Source: an uncultured Acidimicrobiales bacterium (GTDB lineage Bacteria; Actinomycetota; Acidimicrobiia; Acidimicrobiales; SZUA-35). From it: 60,400 bases of DNA. The stretch spans positions 1-60,400 of the forward strand of contig CALEWY010000024.1 of the NCBI GenBank assembly GCA_937925335.1, read 5' to 3'. The notes below the pieces were generated by a model, which was not told where the DNA came from, did not search any database, and saw only the letters and a program-made list of their open reading frames with translations. This document shows, piece after piece, positions 16,856 through 24,537 of this stretch. The number at the start of each line of letters is the position of its first letter. Position 1 is the stretch's first letter. The translations under genes were made by a program, and so were the position numbers.

Positions 16856-17581
16856 CTAGCTGAAGAAGGAGGCGAGCAGATCAGATGGCTCGTCGGCCGC
16901 TGCCGTTGGCGTGCCGTCCGGGCCACAATCGGGGCAGCTCACGTCGGTCGGCAACGAGATGCGATGACGCACGCAGGATCGACCTGCTCGATCGACGAAG
17001 ACGGCGCCGCACGACTCGCAGAGCTCAGCAGTCGATGGCCTCGGCTCGCCACAGATGCCACACGAGGTGCACGCCGGTCGCTGAGGAGGAGCGGGGGTTG
17101 CTGCTGCTCCGTGCAAGGCCCCCTCGGAGGGAATGAGCGGCTGAGTGCCCAGCGGCTTTGCGTCCCGGTCGATACTGCGAGCACCGGCTCCGAGCACGAG
17201 TCGGACAGGTACCGGCCGGCGCTCTTCTCGTCGAGCGAAGATCTTCAGAACGGGTAGTCGTTCCCGGCGATCCGCTTCGAGGTCGAGCGCGGCCTCGCCA
17301 CTGGATCCATACGGAGACGGGGCCGCTTCGGCCGGCTGGGCATCGATGAGACCGGCAGGAAACGCCGACGAACAAACGATGCACTCCACAACCTGAGAAT
17401 CTCGGCCGAGCGGGATCAAGGGCAAGAAGAAGATGCGGATCCACTTCTGTGCTTGCACCACCCGATAGCTGGCCTTGCCGACCGAGGAGTGGCTCTCGCA
17501 CACCTGGTTTCGACAGGTGAACTGCCCCTTACTCACGGTGCGCCAGATCGAGTGGCGACCACATCCAAACGTTGCGATCAT
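16856..17581 (-). CDS. Zinc-ribbon protein
   Basis: 241 aa. The N-terminal half contains CxxxxC-type ribbon pairs and the segment VVQAQKWIRIFFLPLIPLGRDS followed by VECIVCSSAF (residues about 42-75), the arrangement of small zinc-ribbon membrane-associated proteins in actinobacteria. A Pro-rich linker leads to a second pair of ribbons, CTSCGICGEPRP and CESCGAVF, and a final CPDCG. The start overlaps the stop of the upstream membrane-protein gene (ATGA on the minus strand), so the two are translationally coupled. Function unknown. Confidence 0.75.
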   Translation of the reverse strand: MIATFGCGRHSIWRTVSKGQFTCRNQVCESHSSVGKASYRVVQAQKWIRIFFLPLIPLGRDSQVVECIVCSSAFPAGLIDAQPAEAAPSPYGSSGEAALDLEADRRERLPVLKIFARREERRPVPVRLVLGAGARSIDRDAKPLGTQPLIPSEGALHGAAATPAPPQRPACTSCGICGEPRPSTAELCESCGAVFVDRAGRSCVRHRISLPTDVSCPDCGPDGTPTAAADEPSDLLASFFS

Positions 17582-19059
17582 CGGGTGATCTCCTCGCGTT
17601 CAAGAATTTCGGGTTGGGTGACGATGGGCGTTTCTCTCGTGAGTTCTCGAACTCGAGCGGCACCGACGGCGGCGAGTCCAAACCCGACGGACACGGCGAT
17701 GGTGGACCACCCGAACAACGCCCACGATGTCGAGCTCGTGACCCATTCGGTTGGCACGAACCATCGAAGCAGAGTGGCAAGGACCACCAGCAGACCGAAA
17801 CAGCCAGCGGCGATACCGACCATCCGTGATGCTCTTGCCAGGCGGTTGACCAGCGGAGCCTGCAACGTGATGAACTCGTATTCGGGCCCGCGCATCGCCA
17901 AGCCGATCATGGATAGTGCCGTCACTCCGAGCGAACCAGCGGCGATCGCGAGAGTTGCGCCGAGCAGGCCATCGGTGATGGTGAGGCTCGGGTCGGTCAG
18001 GGCGCTCAGCGCTCGTCGGCCCATGACAAACACGATCGCCAGCTGCAGCATGCGCATCGCGATCAGGGTGGGTGTCGCGATAACCGGAATGACTTCGGTG
18101 AACCAACGGTCGTCAGCGTCAACACCGGCGAAACGGCCGAGCCAAGATCGGAGCTGTACGCCGCGACGTTGGCCGGATTGGCCCTGTGCTGAATCGCCCT
18201 GTGCCGATTCGCCATCAGAACCGACCAGGCGAAGCGTCTCTGAACTCAACCCGTCCATCTCCGCAGGGTCTCGTTCGTCGAAGAGCTCTTGGTCGAACGT
18301 GGCGGGCGCAGCAAGTGAGAGCACCGATGCGCCGATGTGGTCACTCGTTTTGTGAGCTTCACGATCATGATCGGCGGTGATCGCTGGAGCGGCTGACTCG
18401 TCGAGGTCGGGGTTCAAGTCAACGTCGAGATCATCCAGATCGTCGACTTCAAGATCAGCCAGTTGAAGATCGCGGCGGAGGAAGGAATCGGTGAAGCGGT
18501 CGGGCTCGGTCGCTTCTTCCCGAAGCGGCTGAACGTTGGCATCAACGGGAGTCGGATCACTCGGCGCTTCGGCCTTCGGGATCACAATGCGCTCCGGAAT
18601 GGCGACAGGCTCGGGAACGATTGCGAGCTCGGGGGTGACGACGACCTCCGGCGGCACAACTTCGATGAAGTCTTCCCAACCGTCGGTGAAACCTGATTCG
18701 AACACGACGTTCGCAAACTCGCCCACGAAGATCAGTTGCTGGGTGCCCGGCCGAGTTGGCGACGGACCGATCGCTTCGAACCGAAACTCCGAGAGCGGAA
18801 AGACCAGCTCGGCATTCGATGCTCGAACCGTCAAGAAGGGTTCGCACACGCGAAGCTCAGCAGGCTTGCCGAGATACCAACCCACGAGGGATGCCGAATC
18901 AGGACCTGGCGACTCGGTGCCTGCCGGTCGGGACGGGCTGGCCGGTCGGGACGGGCTCACCGATGAAGGTGGCCCGATCGATGAAGATTGGCCGATCGGT
19001 GAAGATTGATTGTGTTGTTGCGTCGGCTCGGATGAGCCGGACGATGAAGAGACTGACAT
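17578..19059 (-). CDS. Membrane protein with long disordered acidic N-terminal region
   Basis: About 493 aa from the ATG at 19059, supported by a ttggag Shine-Dalgarno eight bases upstream; an open extension to 19164 has no such support. The first 60 residues are Ser/Pro/Gln-rich and include tandem SPSRPA units. A beta-rich segment (WYLGKPAELRVCEPFLTVR) follows, then an acidic region of about 200 residues (DLEVDDLDDLDVDLNPDLDE). The C-terminal third has about four hydrophobic helices. No family recognised. It is coupled to the downstream zinc-ribbon gene, suggesting a shared membrane function. Confidence 0.75.
   Translation of the reverse strand: MSVSSSSGSSEPTQQHNQSSPIGQSSSIGPPSSVSPSRPASPSRPAGTESPGPDSASLVGWYLGKPAELRVCEPFLTVRASNAELVFPLSEFRFEAIGPSPTRPGTQQLIFVGEFANVVFESGFTDGWEDFIEVVPPEVVVTPELAIVPEPVAIPERIVIPKAEAPSDPTPVDANVQPLREEATEPDRFTDSFLRRDLQLADLEVDDLDDLDVDLNPDLDESAAPAITADHDREAHKTSDHIGASVLSLAAPATFDQELFDERDPAEMDGLSSETLRLVGSDGESAQGDSAQGQSGQRRGVQLRSWLGRFAGVDADDRWFTEVIPVIATPTLIAMRMLQLAIVFVMGRRALSALTDPSLTITDGLLGATLAIAAGSLGVTALSMIGLAMRGPEYEFITLQAPLVNRLARASRMVGIAAGCFGLLVVLATLLRWFVPTEWVTSSTSWALFGWSTIAVSVGFGLAAVGAARVRELTRETPIVTQPEILEREEITR
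18924..19012. repeat. 18-bp tandem units encoding SPSRPA and related repeats
   Basis: Two nearly identical 18-bp units (ccggtcgggacgggctgg type, 18924-18959) are followed by three diverged units of the form cgatgaagattggc. They encode the Ser/Pro-rich start of the minus-strand membrane protein. Confidence 0.7.
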
Positions 19060-19317
19060 GGAACTCCAACTGGAAGCTCCGCCGAAATTGAGGTGCAAAC
19101 ACCCCGCCGCTTCGGACGCTATGCACCGACGTCGCTCCCAGCTATGGGTAAACCAGGCCATCACCTCGACGCGGATCCGCGCCAGCTGGGTGGCAACGGA
19201 TTGCAGGGCGCCGCGGTCGCTCCACCACGAAAAGTGAGGCGGATCGAACCAATCGACAACGCCGACCGTCCTATTCTCCTAGAGGGACTGGGCCACCAGC
19301 ACCTTGGAGGCTCAACG

Positions 19318-20433
19318 ATGAAACCAACACAATCTCGTCGCCAGACGCGACGGGTGCCAACGATCCCCGCTCTGCTCCTCGCGATCGCAGTGATCGCTGC
19401 CGCGTGCACATCAGGCAACTCGACTCAGGCCGGAAGCGACACGGTCGCAACTCAGCCAGACACCACGCTGCGAAGCTCCGCGCCAGTGACGACGGCGACA
19501 GAAACAACCGTCGCATCCACTCCACCGCCGACCGAGGCCCCCAGCACAACCGAGGCACAAGCGCCGGCGACACCGTCCACCACCTCGCCGGGCGAGGCGG
19601 TCTCCGGAGGGCCAGATTTCGTTCTCATCAACCCGGGAGCTGAACCACGCGAGCTCCTGCGGTACACCGTCGATGCAACCACTCGCCCGCACTCGGTCAC
19701 CGAAACACAGGTGATCGTGCAAGACATCGAGGGATTGCCCGATCTGCAGCGGATCGCGACCTCGTTGATCACCGACTTTGAAGCTCAGATCATTCCGGAC
19801 ACGTCCGGGCCGGGGACCTACGACATCGTCACCTCACCAAGCAACATTCGAGCCGTTGACGAGGCCGATGCGGTTTCTGTTGAGACCGCCAACATTCTTC
19901 GCGCACCGTTCACACAACTAGAGACCCGGGTGACGGTGAACGATCGAGGCGTGAAGCTTGCTGCGAGCACGACCGGCACCGAAGCACTCGTGGCAATGGG
20001 CCCAGAGTTCGAGAGCATCGTCGACGACTTGACGACGCTCGAGATGGGCGCCGTCCCGCTCCCCGACACAGCCGTTGGCGTCGGCGCGCGATGGAACGTC
20101 ACCACCGATCTCAAGGTGTCGGGCTTTCGTGTCATCCAAACGGTGACCTACGAGATCACCGAACTCGAGGGGACAACCGTTGTCCTTTCGATCTCGGGTA
20201 GCCAGATCTCCAACAGCCAATCCGTCCCCGCTCCCGGCCAACCCGGATTCGAGATCAGCGTTGAGAAGTGGGATATGACCGTCAGCGGCTCAGCAACCGT
20301 TGAGTTGGACCAACTCATCAACCAAGTGACCCAGGAAGCGACCGGCAGCCAGACGCTGATCATCAGCAGGGGGGCAATCGAAACCCGGGTCGAGCAGACC
20401 ATCGACACCGGCGTGATCGTCACACCGAGCTGA
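19318..20433 (+). CDS. Secreted lipoprotein of unknown function
   Basis: 371 aa from the ATG at 19318, with ttggagg nine bases upstream; the open frame extends further 5' but without a ribosome site. A lipoprotein signal peptide ends in the lipobox IAAACTSG. A Thr/Ala/Pro-rich linker (residues about 25-90) is followed by a mostly beta-strand domain starting at PRELLRYTVDATT. That domain contains NDRGVKLAASTTG, AVGVGARWNVTTDLK and a final TRVEQTIDTGVIV. It resembles general surface-anchored lipoproteins, and I cannot name the family. No operon partner. Confidence 0.8.
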   Translation: MKPTQSRRQTRRVPTIPALLLAIAVIAAACTSGNSTQAGSDTVATQPDTTLRSSAPVTTATETTVASTPPPTEAPSTTEAQAPATPSTTSPGEAVSGGPDFVLINPGAEPRELLRYTVDATTRPHSVTETQVIVQDIEGLPDLQRIATSLITDFEAQIIPDTSGPGTYDIVTSPSNIRAVDEADAVSVETANILRAPFTQLETRVTVNDRGVKLAASTTGTEALVAMGPEFESIVDDLTTLEMGAVPLPDTAVGVGARWNVTTDLKVSGFRVIQTVTYEITELEGTTVVLSISGSQISNSQSVPAPGQPGFEISVEKWDMTVSGSATVELDQLINQVTQEATGSQTLIISRGAIETRVEQTIDTGVIVTPS

Positions 20434-20472
20434 CGCCCGTCCGGGTCGTTCTTCGGCCTACGGGCTCATGTC

Positions 20473-20982
20473 CTAGGAATCAAAGGGTTCGCTCGCAGGC
20501 GTCTCGCTCGTCGATGCGCCGATCGGTCCTGCACCGTCGAAGCCCTGCTGTCTCCAAGCTTCGTACGCAACGATGGCGACCGCGTTCGCCACGTTCAAGC
20601 TGCGGTTTCCCTCGCGCATTGGGACGACGAGCCGATGCTCGGGGTCGAACTCGCCGAGCTCAGCGCGACTGAGTCCGTCACGCTCGGCACCGAACACGAA
20701 CGTGTCTGTTGCAGCAAACGCTGGCTCATCGAATCGGCGATCGCCCGACGACGACAACGCGAACCGTCGGCCAGGGTGCTCGATGCAGAACGAATCCAGA
20801 TCGGCATGGACGGTCATCGTCGTGAGCTCGTGATAGTCGAGCCCAGCACGCCGCAGCAGCCGATCGTCGAGTTCGAAGCCGAGTGGCTCGATCAGATGCA
20901 GATGTGCCCCGATATTGGCGCAGAGCCGAATCACGTTTCCCGTGTTCGGCGCGATTTCGGGCCTCACGAGCACGATGTTCAC
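20473..20982 (-). CDS. trmL: tRNA (cytidine/uridine-2'-O-)-methyltransferase TrmL, SPOUT family
   Basis: 169 aa with the SPOUT knot motifs in order: RPEIAPNTGNVIRLCAN near the start, VFGAERDGL in the middle, and VPMREGNRSLNVANAVAIVAYEAWRQ (residues about 120-145) forming the AdoMet-binding knot. TrmL methylates the ribose of the wobble base of tRNA-Leu. The C-terminal 25 residues are a short disordered tail. The start is a GTG, with TAAAGT six bases upstream, so the mRNA is probably leaderless. The TetR-type gene is divergent. Confidence 0.92.
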   Translation of the reverse strand: MNIVLVRPEIAPNTGNVIRLCANIGAHLHLIEPLGFELDDRLLRRAGLDYHELTTMTVHADLDSFCIEHPGRRFALSSSGDRRFDEPAFAATDTFVFGAERDGLSRAELGEFDPEHRLVVPMREGNRSLNVANAVAIVAYEAWRQQGFDGAGPIGASTSETPASEPFDS

Positions 20983-20988
20983 GAAGAA

Positions 20989-20994
20989 ACTTTA
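20989..20994 (-). promoter_or_regulatory. -10 element TAAAGT of leaderless trmL
   Basis: The hexamer is six bases before the GTG start of trmL. No ribosome-binding site is visible. Confidence 0.5.
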
Positions 20995-21148
20995 CCGAAC
21001 GGTCGATCCGCACCTCGTTCGTGCTTCCCAACGCACGAGCGGCATTCTGAGCGTTCACTCAGTTCGGGGACGATTGAGATCCGAAAAGCCGCAGGAATCC
21101 GCGCCTTCGGCTTCCAAAACTGACCCCGCGACATGTATCTTTTTCAAT

Positions 21149-21862
21149 GTGGGAGAAGCAACATATCGTTCGCGCCGTGAGCGACAAGACGCCGTGATCC
21201 AAGCCGGCGCGCACGTGATCCGGTCATCTCGGCTCGACTGGTCGAACGGACTGACGTACGACGTACTCGAATCTGAATCTGGCGTCGATCGAGCGCAGAT
21301 CACCCGCGATTTCGGTAACAAGCAGAACCTCGTCGGCGCCGTCATCAAGCACTCGCTCGAAATCGATGAGTCCCAACTCGAGCGCTACCTCGCCGATCTC
21401 GAACAGCTGCTCGGCGATCGTGACCGCCCTCTGGCCGAAGCACTCCACAACGCCGGCATGCTCGACGAGCAGTTCATCCGAGACAACCGTCGCATCTACG
21501 CACAGATGACTCTGTGGGGTTCGGCCGGCGAAGAAGAAGACGTCGCAAGCCTCATCCGCAGCTTCTACCGGGAGTACGACGAACGGCGTCGCGAGATCAC
21601 AATCCGCACCGTTGAGAAGCGACTCGCAGAAGCCGGGCTGTCGCTCCGAGCCGGGCTCTCCGGAGCCGAGATCATGGCGCTGCTCACGGCAATTTCTGAA
21701 GGGCTCGCCGTTCGCACAGCGATCGACCCCGACACGATGCAGCCGGGAAGCACCGGTGTGGTTTACCAACTCATCGTTGAAGCACTCATCGACCTCCCCG
21801 CCCTGCCAGACGTCGATGGGCCAGGTCGCATCGGCGATCGAATCGCTCTTGTCGGCTTGTAG
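21149..21862 (+). CDS. TetR-family transcriptional regulator
   Basis: About 237 aa from the GTG at 21149. This start is chosen because TATCTT lies seven bases upstream (leaderless) and because the long 5' extension of the frame overlaps trmL and has no protein-like features. The N-terminal helix-turn-helix region reads LTYDVLESESGVDRAQITRDF GNKQNLV (split here). It fits the TetR pattern in position, but lacks the usual aromatic YxHFxxK form. The remaining helices form the ligand-binding domain. The adjacent methyltransferase starts nine bases after the stop and may be cotranscribed. Target unknown. Confidence 0.78.
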   Translation: MGEATYRSRRERQDAVIQAGAHVIRSSRLDWSNGLTYDVLESESGVDRAQITRDFGNKQNLVGAVIKHSLEIDESQLERYLADLEQLLGDRDRPLAEALHNAGMLDEQFIRDNRRIYAQMTLWGSAGEEEDVASLIRSFYREYDERRREITIRTVEKRLAEAGLSLRAGLSGAEIMALLTAISEGLAVRTAIDPDTMQPGSTGVVYQLIVEALIDLPALPDVDGPGRIGDRIALVGL

Positions 21863-21870
21863 CCCAATCG

Positions 21871-22440
21871 GTGAGTGAGATCGACCGCGAGCGGTGGGAC
21901 GAGCGCTACCGCGAACGTGAAGTCGGCGCACCTTCATGGCCCAAGACGTTTGCCCGCGTGGAGGCGCATGTCCCAACCGCAGGACGAGCGCTCGACGTCG
22001 CATGTGGCCAAGGAAACGCGTCACTCTGGCTCGCCGCACGGGGACTGAGGGTTACGGCGATCGACGTCTCGCCTGTCGCCATCTCAACCCTCACCGAGCG
22101 TGCCGAAGCGCTCGGCCTCGATGGGGTGACGACTCGCGTGGTCGATCTCGACGTCCGGCCAGACGATCTTGGACGCTTTGATCTCATCGTGTGCCATCTC
22201 TTCCGGGATCCCTCGCTCGACGAATGGCTCATCGATCACCTCGCCGACGGCGGAATCCTCGCCCTCGCCGCGCTCTCGGAGGTGGGTGCTGAACCCGGCG
22301 CCTTTCGGGTCGCCTCGGGTTCGTTGCTCTCAGTCTTCGCCGCCATGCAGGAACGAGGCGAGCTCATCATCATCGACCACGACGAGGGCGATGGTGTGGC
22401 GTGGATTGCGTGCAAACGCACAGTCAACGAACGCTATTGA
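21871..22440 (+). CDS. Class I SAM-dependent methyltransferase
   Basis: 189 aa. Motif I is ALDVACGQGNASLWLA, followed by the acidic strand end VTAIDVSPVAI (motif II) and FDLIVCHLF (motif IV). The overall form is TehB-like: RWDERYREREVGAPSWP at the start is common in small methyltransferases of this type. A substrate cannot be assigned. It lies immediately downstream of the TetR gene. Confidence 0.88.
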   Translation: MSEIDRERWDERYREREVGAPSWPKTFARVEAHVPTAGRALDVACGQGNASLWLAARGLRVTAIDVSPVAISTLTERAEALGLDGVTTRVVDLDVRPDDLGRFDLIVCHLFRDPSLDEWLIDHLADGGILALAALSEVGAEPGAFRVASGSLLSVFAAMQERGELIIIDHDEGDGVAWIACKRTVNERY

Positions 22441-22480
22441 CGCTTTGGGGCCGCTCGATAGATCGGGCAATGCACTGCGA

Positions 22481-22586
22481 TTCTCCTCCTCCGTCGTCGA
22501 AACACCACGCTGGGCTGTCTGGTCGAGCATCACAGCGCGGTTCTCCTCCTCCGTCGTCGAAACACCACGCTGGGCTGTCTGGTCGA
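22481..22586. repeat. 46-bp direct repeat, two copies, period 60 bp
   Basis: Positions 22481-22526 and 22541-22586 are identical over 46 bases. Each starts with the pyrimidine tract ttctcctcctcc, which is complementary to Shine-Dalgarno-like GGAGGAGG, and ends ctgtctggtcga. Both strands stay open through the repeat because the period is a multiple of three, but no ribosome site supports a gene. The 264-bp gap 22441-22704 holds nothing else that I recognise. Confidence 0.9.
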
Positions 22587-22704
22587 TGAGCCGTACGTAG
22601 CTCTTTCTTCCATCGGCAGTTAGGTTCGGCCACCGTTCCCCCATCAGCCAACTGACCAACTCGGCGCCTCTGCGGCGTTGGTGGAACCACCGAACGGAGC
22701 GCTC

Positions 22705-23814
22705 ATGAGCGCGACCAACCCTGAGCGGCCCAATTTGCCGTTCTTCTTTCTCGATGCTTTGCGCAACCCAATGCCGCCGTGGCTCGACCACCTCTCGGTC
22801 GACAGTGCACGGCGCTTCATCCAACTCGTGACCGATGTTGTCGATGCGAGATGGGCGCGGGGGTCGGCAGCGCTCAACATCGACAAGGCCACGATCGTTC
22901 TGGCTGGCGGGGCGGTGATCAACATCGCCAATCTCTCGCGCCAGCTACGGATCGTCCCAGAAACGCGGTGGCGGGCGATCATCTACGAGTTCATCTCATC
23001 GATGGACGAGATCGCCGGCGGGGCGACGGTCGACCTGTCCGATTGGAACGCGATTCGATCGACGCTCGGTCTCCGACTGTTCGAGAACACCCGGAGCATT
23101 GATTTGTTCGGCACCGCGATCGGACAGAACCTCACCCTTGGCGTCGGCGCTCGAATTCCGATCGGCATGGCCGCGATCACCGCTGCGGAGGTTGAGCGCT
23201 GGGGTGTCAGCGAGGCGGAGGTCTGGCAGGCCGCTCGTCGCAACGATGCGGACAATGCGAATCTCGGCATCACCTTGTGCGTAAAGGACGATGACCTCGA
23301 GAGCCAACGGGCCGAGCCACCGGTGATCGTGATGGTGAGCGGCGACCTGTTCGCGACTGGAGCGATCAACGATCTCTCGTTTCTCGAGCAGGTCGCCGGC
23401 ATCGACGGGCTCTCCAGCACCGAAGGCGGCAGCGAACTCGATGACGGCTGCAGCAACGAGTTCGACAGCAACGAGTTCGACAGCAACGAGTTCGACAGCA
23501 ACGAGTTCGACAGCAACGACCACGCCAGTGACGAGTACGGCATCCATGGGCGCGGAGCGCTGGTCACCGCCCCCTCGTCGGAGCTGTTGCTCGTGTTACC
23601 CATCCGATCCGTTGAGCATCTGGCGTCGCACACGATCGAACTCTGCAACCTCACCGCCGAGTTCCTCGCAAACGAGCCACACCCGCTGTCGCCGTCGGTG
23701 CTTTGGTATCGAGGGCCGGACGACGTCGTGGCGGCGATCGACATCCCGTGGAACGACCACCTGATGAAGACGGTCGCACCGGAGCCGTTGCGCTCCTGGC
23801 TCAGCGACGGATGA
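22705..23814 (+). CDS. Hypothetical protein with NEFDS pentapeptide repeats
   Basis: 369 aa from the ATG at 22705, preceded by cggag at good distance; an in-frame GTG at 22678 is less likely. I do not recognise the family. The protein is soluble, has a hydrophobic N-terminal strand-helix region (IVLAGGAVINIANLSRQLRIV), and an LGVGARIPIGMAAITAAEV segment. A central acidic linker has four NEFDS repeats. A C-terminal region holds ELLLVLPIRSVEHLASHTIEL. The shape is two globular parts joined by a variable linker. No neighbours suggest a role. Confidence 0.75.
   Translation: MSATNPERPNLPFFFLDALRNPMPPWLDHLSVDSARRFIQLVTDVVDARWARGSAALNIDKATIVLAGGAVINIANLSRQLRIVPETRWRAIIYEFISSMDEIAGGATVDLSDWNAIRSTLGLRLFENTRSIDLFGTAIGQNLTLGVGARIPIGMAAITAAEVERWGVSEAEVWQAARRNDADNANLGITLCVKDDDLESQRAEPPVIVMVSGDLFATGAINDLSFLEQVAGIDGLSSTEGGSELDDGCSNEFDSNEFDSNEFDSNEFDSNDHASDEYGIHGRGALVTAPSSELLLVLPIRSVEHLASHTIELCNLTAEFLANEPHPLSPSVLWYRGPDDVVAAIDIPWNDHLMKTVAPEPLRSWLSDG
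23452..23511 (+). repeat. 15-bp tandem repeat, four exact copies
   Basis: Four exact copies of agcaacgagttcgac encode four SNEFD pentapeptides in the linker of the hypothetical protein; a partial fifth unit follows. Confidence 0.95.
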
Positions 23815-23820
23815 TCACTG

Positions 23821-24519
23821 TCAGCCGATCTCGAGGCTGCCGACCAGAGCGAAGTGATCGCTGAGATGGAATCGGTGGCCATCGTGTTCGAACGGCTCAT
23901 CGAGAACGCTCACATCGCTGACCGACACGTTCGCCGTCGCGAACCAGCGAGTGAAGTAGGCGCGAAACTCGCGCCCACCACTTCTGAACGGGTTCTTGAC
24001 CGTGTCCCAGGTTGGGCGAGGAGGCCGTTCACTCGTGAGCCCTTGCCCGGCCAATGCGTCGATCTCGTTCGCTCTCGTATTTGTGTCACCGACGACCAGA
24101 ACCTGGTCGGTTGGCGCGGCGTCGACGATCCGAGCGAGCTGGTCAGCCCGCATCAGCGCTGCATCACTGCCGGGGCCCGACATCAGATGCACATTCGCGA
24201 TCGAGATCGTCGGGCTGACGGCAACGCAGACCGCACAACCGTTCACGACGGTGAAGGTCGGGTCCTCAGCCATGAGTTCGTGACGGAGCAACACCGCAAG
24301 GTTGCCCGAGTGTGTCTCTGGATTCGCCTTCACCATCCCGTGGGTTGGGATGTAGGGAACGAGTCGAGGAAGCTCCTGAAAGACCACGATGTCGGGGTCG
24401 ATCTCCATCACCACCTGGCGCACCGCCTCTTCGGCGTGTTCGAGCCCCCAGCCGCGCGGCGCTTCGTCCGATGCCTCGAGCATCGCAAGATTCCAGGTCA
24501 TGAACCGCAGGCTGGGCAT
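23821..24519 (-). CDS. Endonuclease/exonuclease/phosphatase (EEP) family protein
   Basis: 232 aa with the EEP catalytic order: TWNLA near the start, VVFQELP (metal-binding glutamate), VHLMSGPGSD, VVGDTN, and a C-terminal LSDHFALVG with the catalytic histidine. The fold hydrolyses phosphodiester or phosphate monoester bonds; the substrate (nucleic acid, lipid or metabolite) cannot be told. No signal peptide is visible, so it is probably cytoplasmic. It begins 18 bp after the cimA stop on the same strand and may be the last gene of the leuB-ilvE-cimA transcript. Confidence 0.87.
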   Translation of the reverse strand: MPSLRFMTWNLAMLEASDEAPRGWGLEHAEEAVRQVVMEIDPDIVVFQELPRLVPYIPTHGMVKANPETHSGNLAVLLRHELMAEDPTFTVVNGCAVCVAVSPTISIANVHLMSGPGSDAALMRADQLARIVDAAPTDQVLVVGDTNTRANEIDALAGQGLTSERPPRPTWDTVKNPFRSGGREFRAYFTRWFATANVSVSDVSVLDEPFEHDGHRFHLSDHFALVGSLEIG

Positions 24520-24537
24520 ACCGGTGAGGTCGAGTCG

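Noticed and set aside
22481..22586. CRISPR-like array
   Set aside because: Only two units, a 46-bp repeat with a 14-bp spacer, and no cas genes in the window.
22330..22824. A minus-strand 164-codon frame carrying DQTAQRGVSTTEEENR repeats
   Set aside because: It overlaps two supported plus-strand genes and has no ribosome site; the repeat may equally be non-coding, so it is reported only as a repeat.
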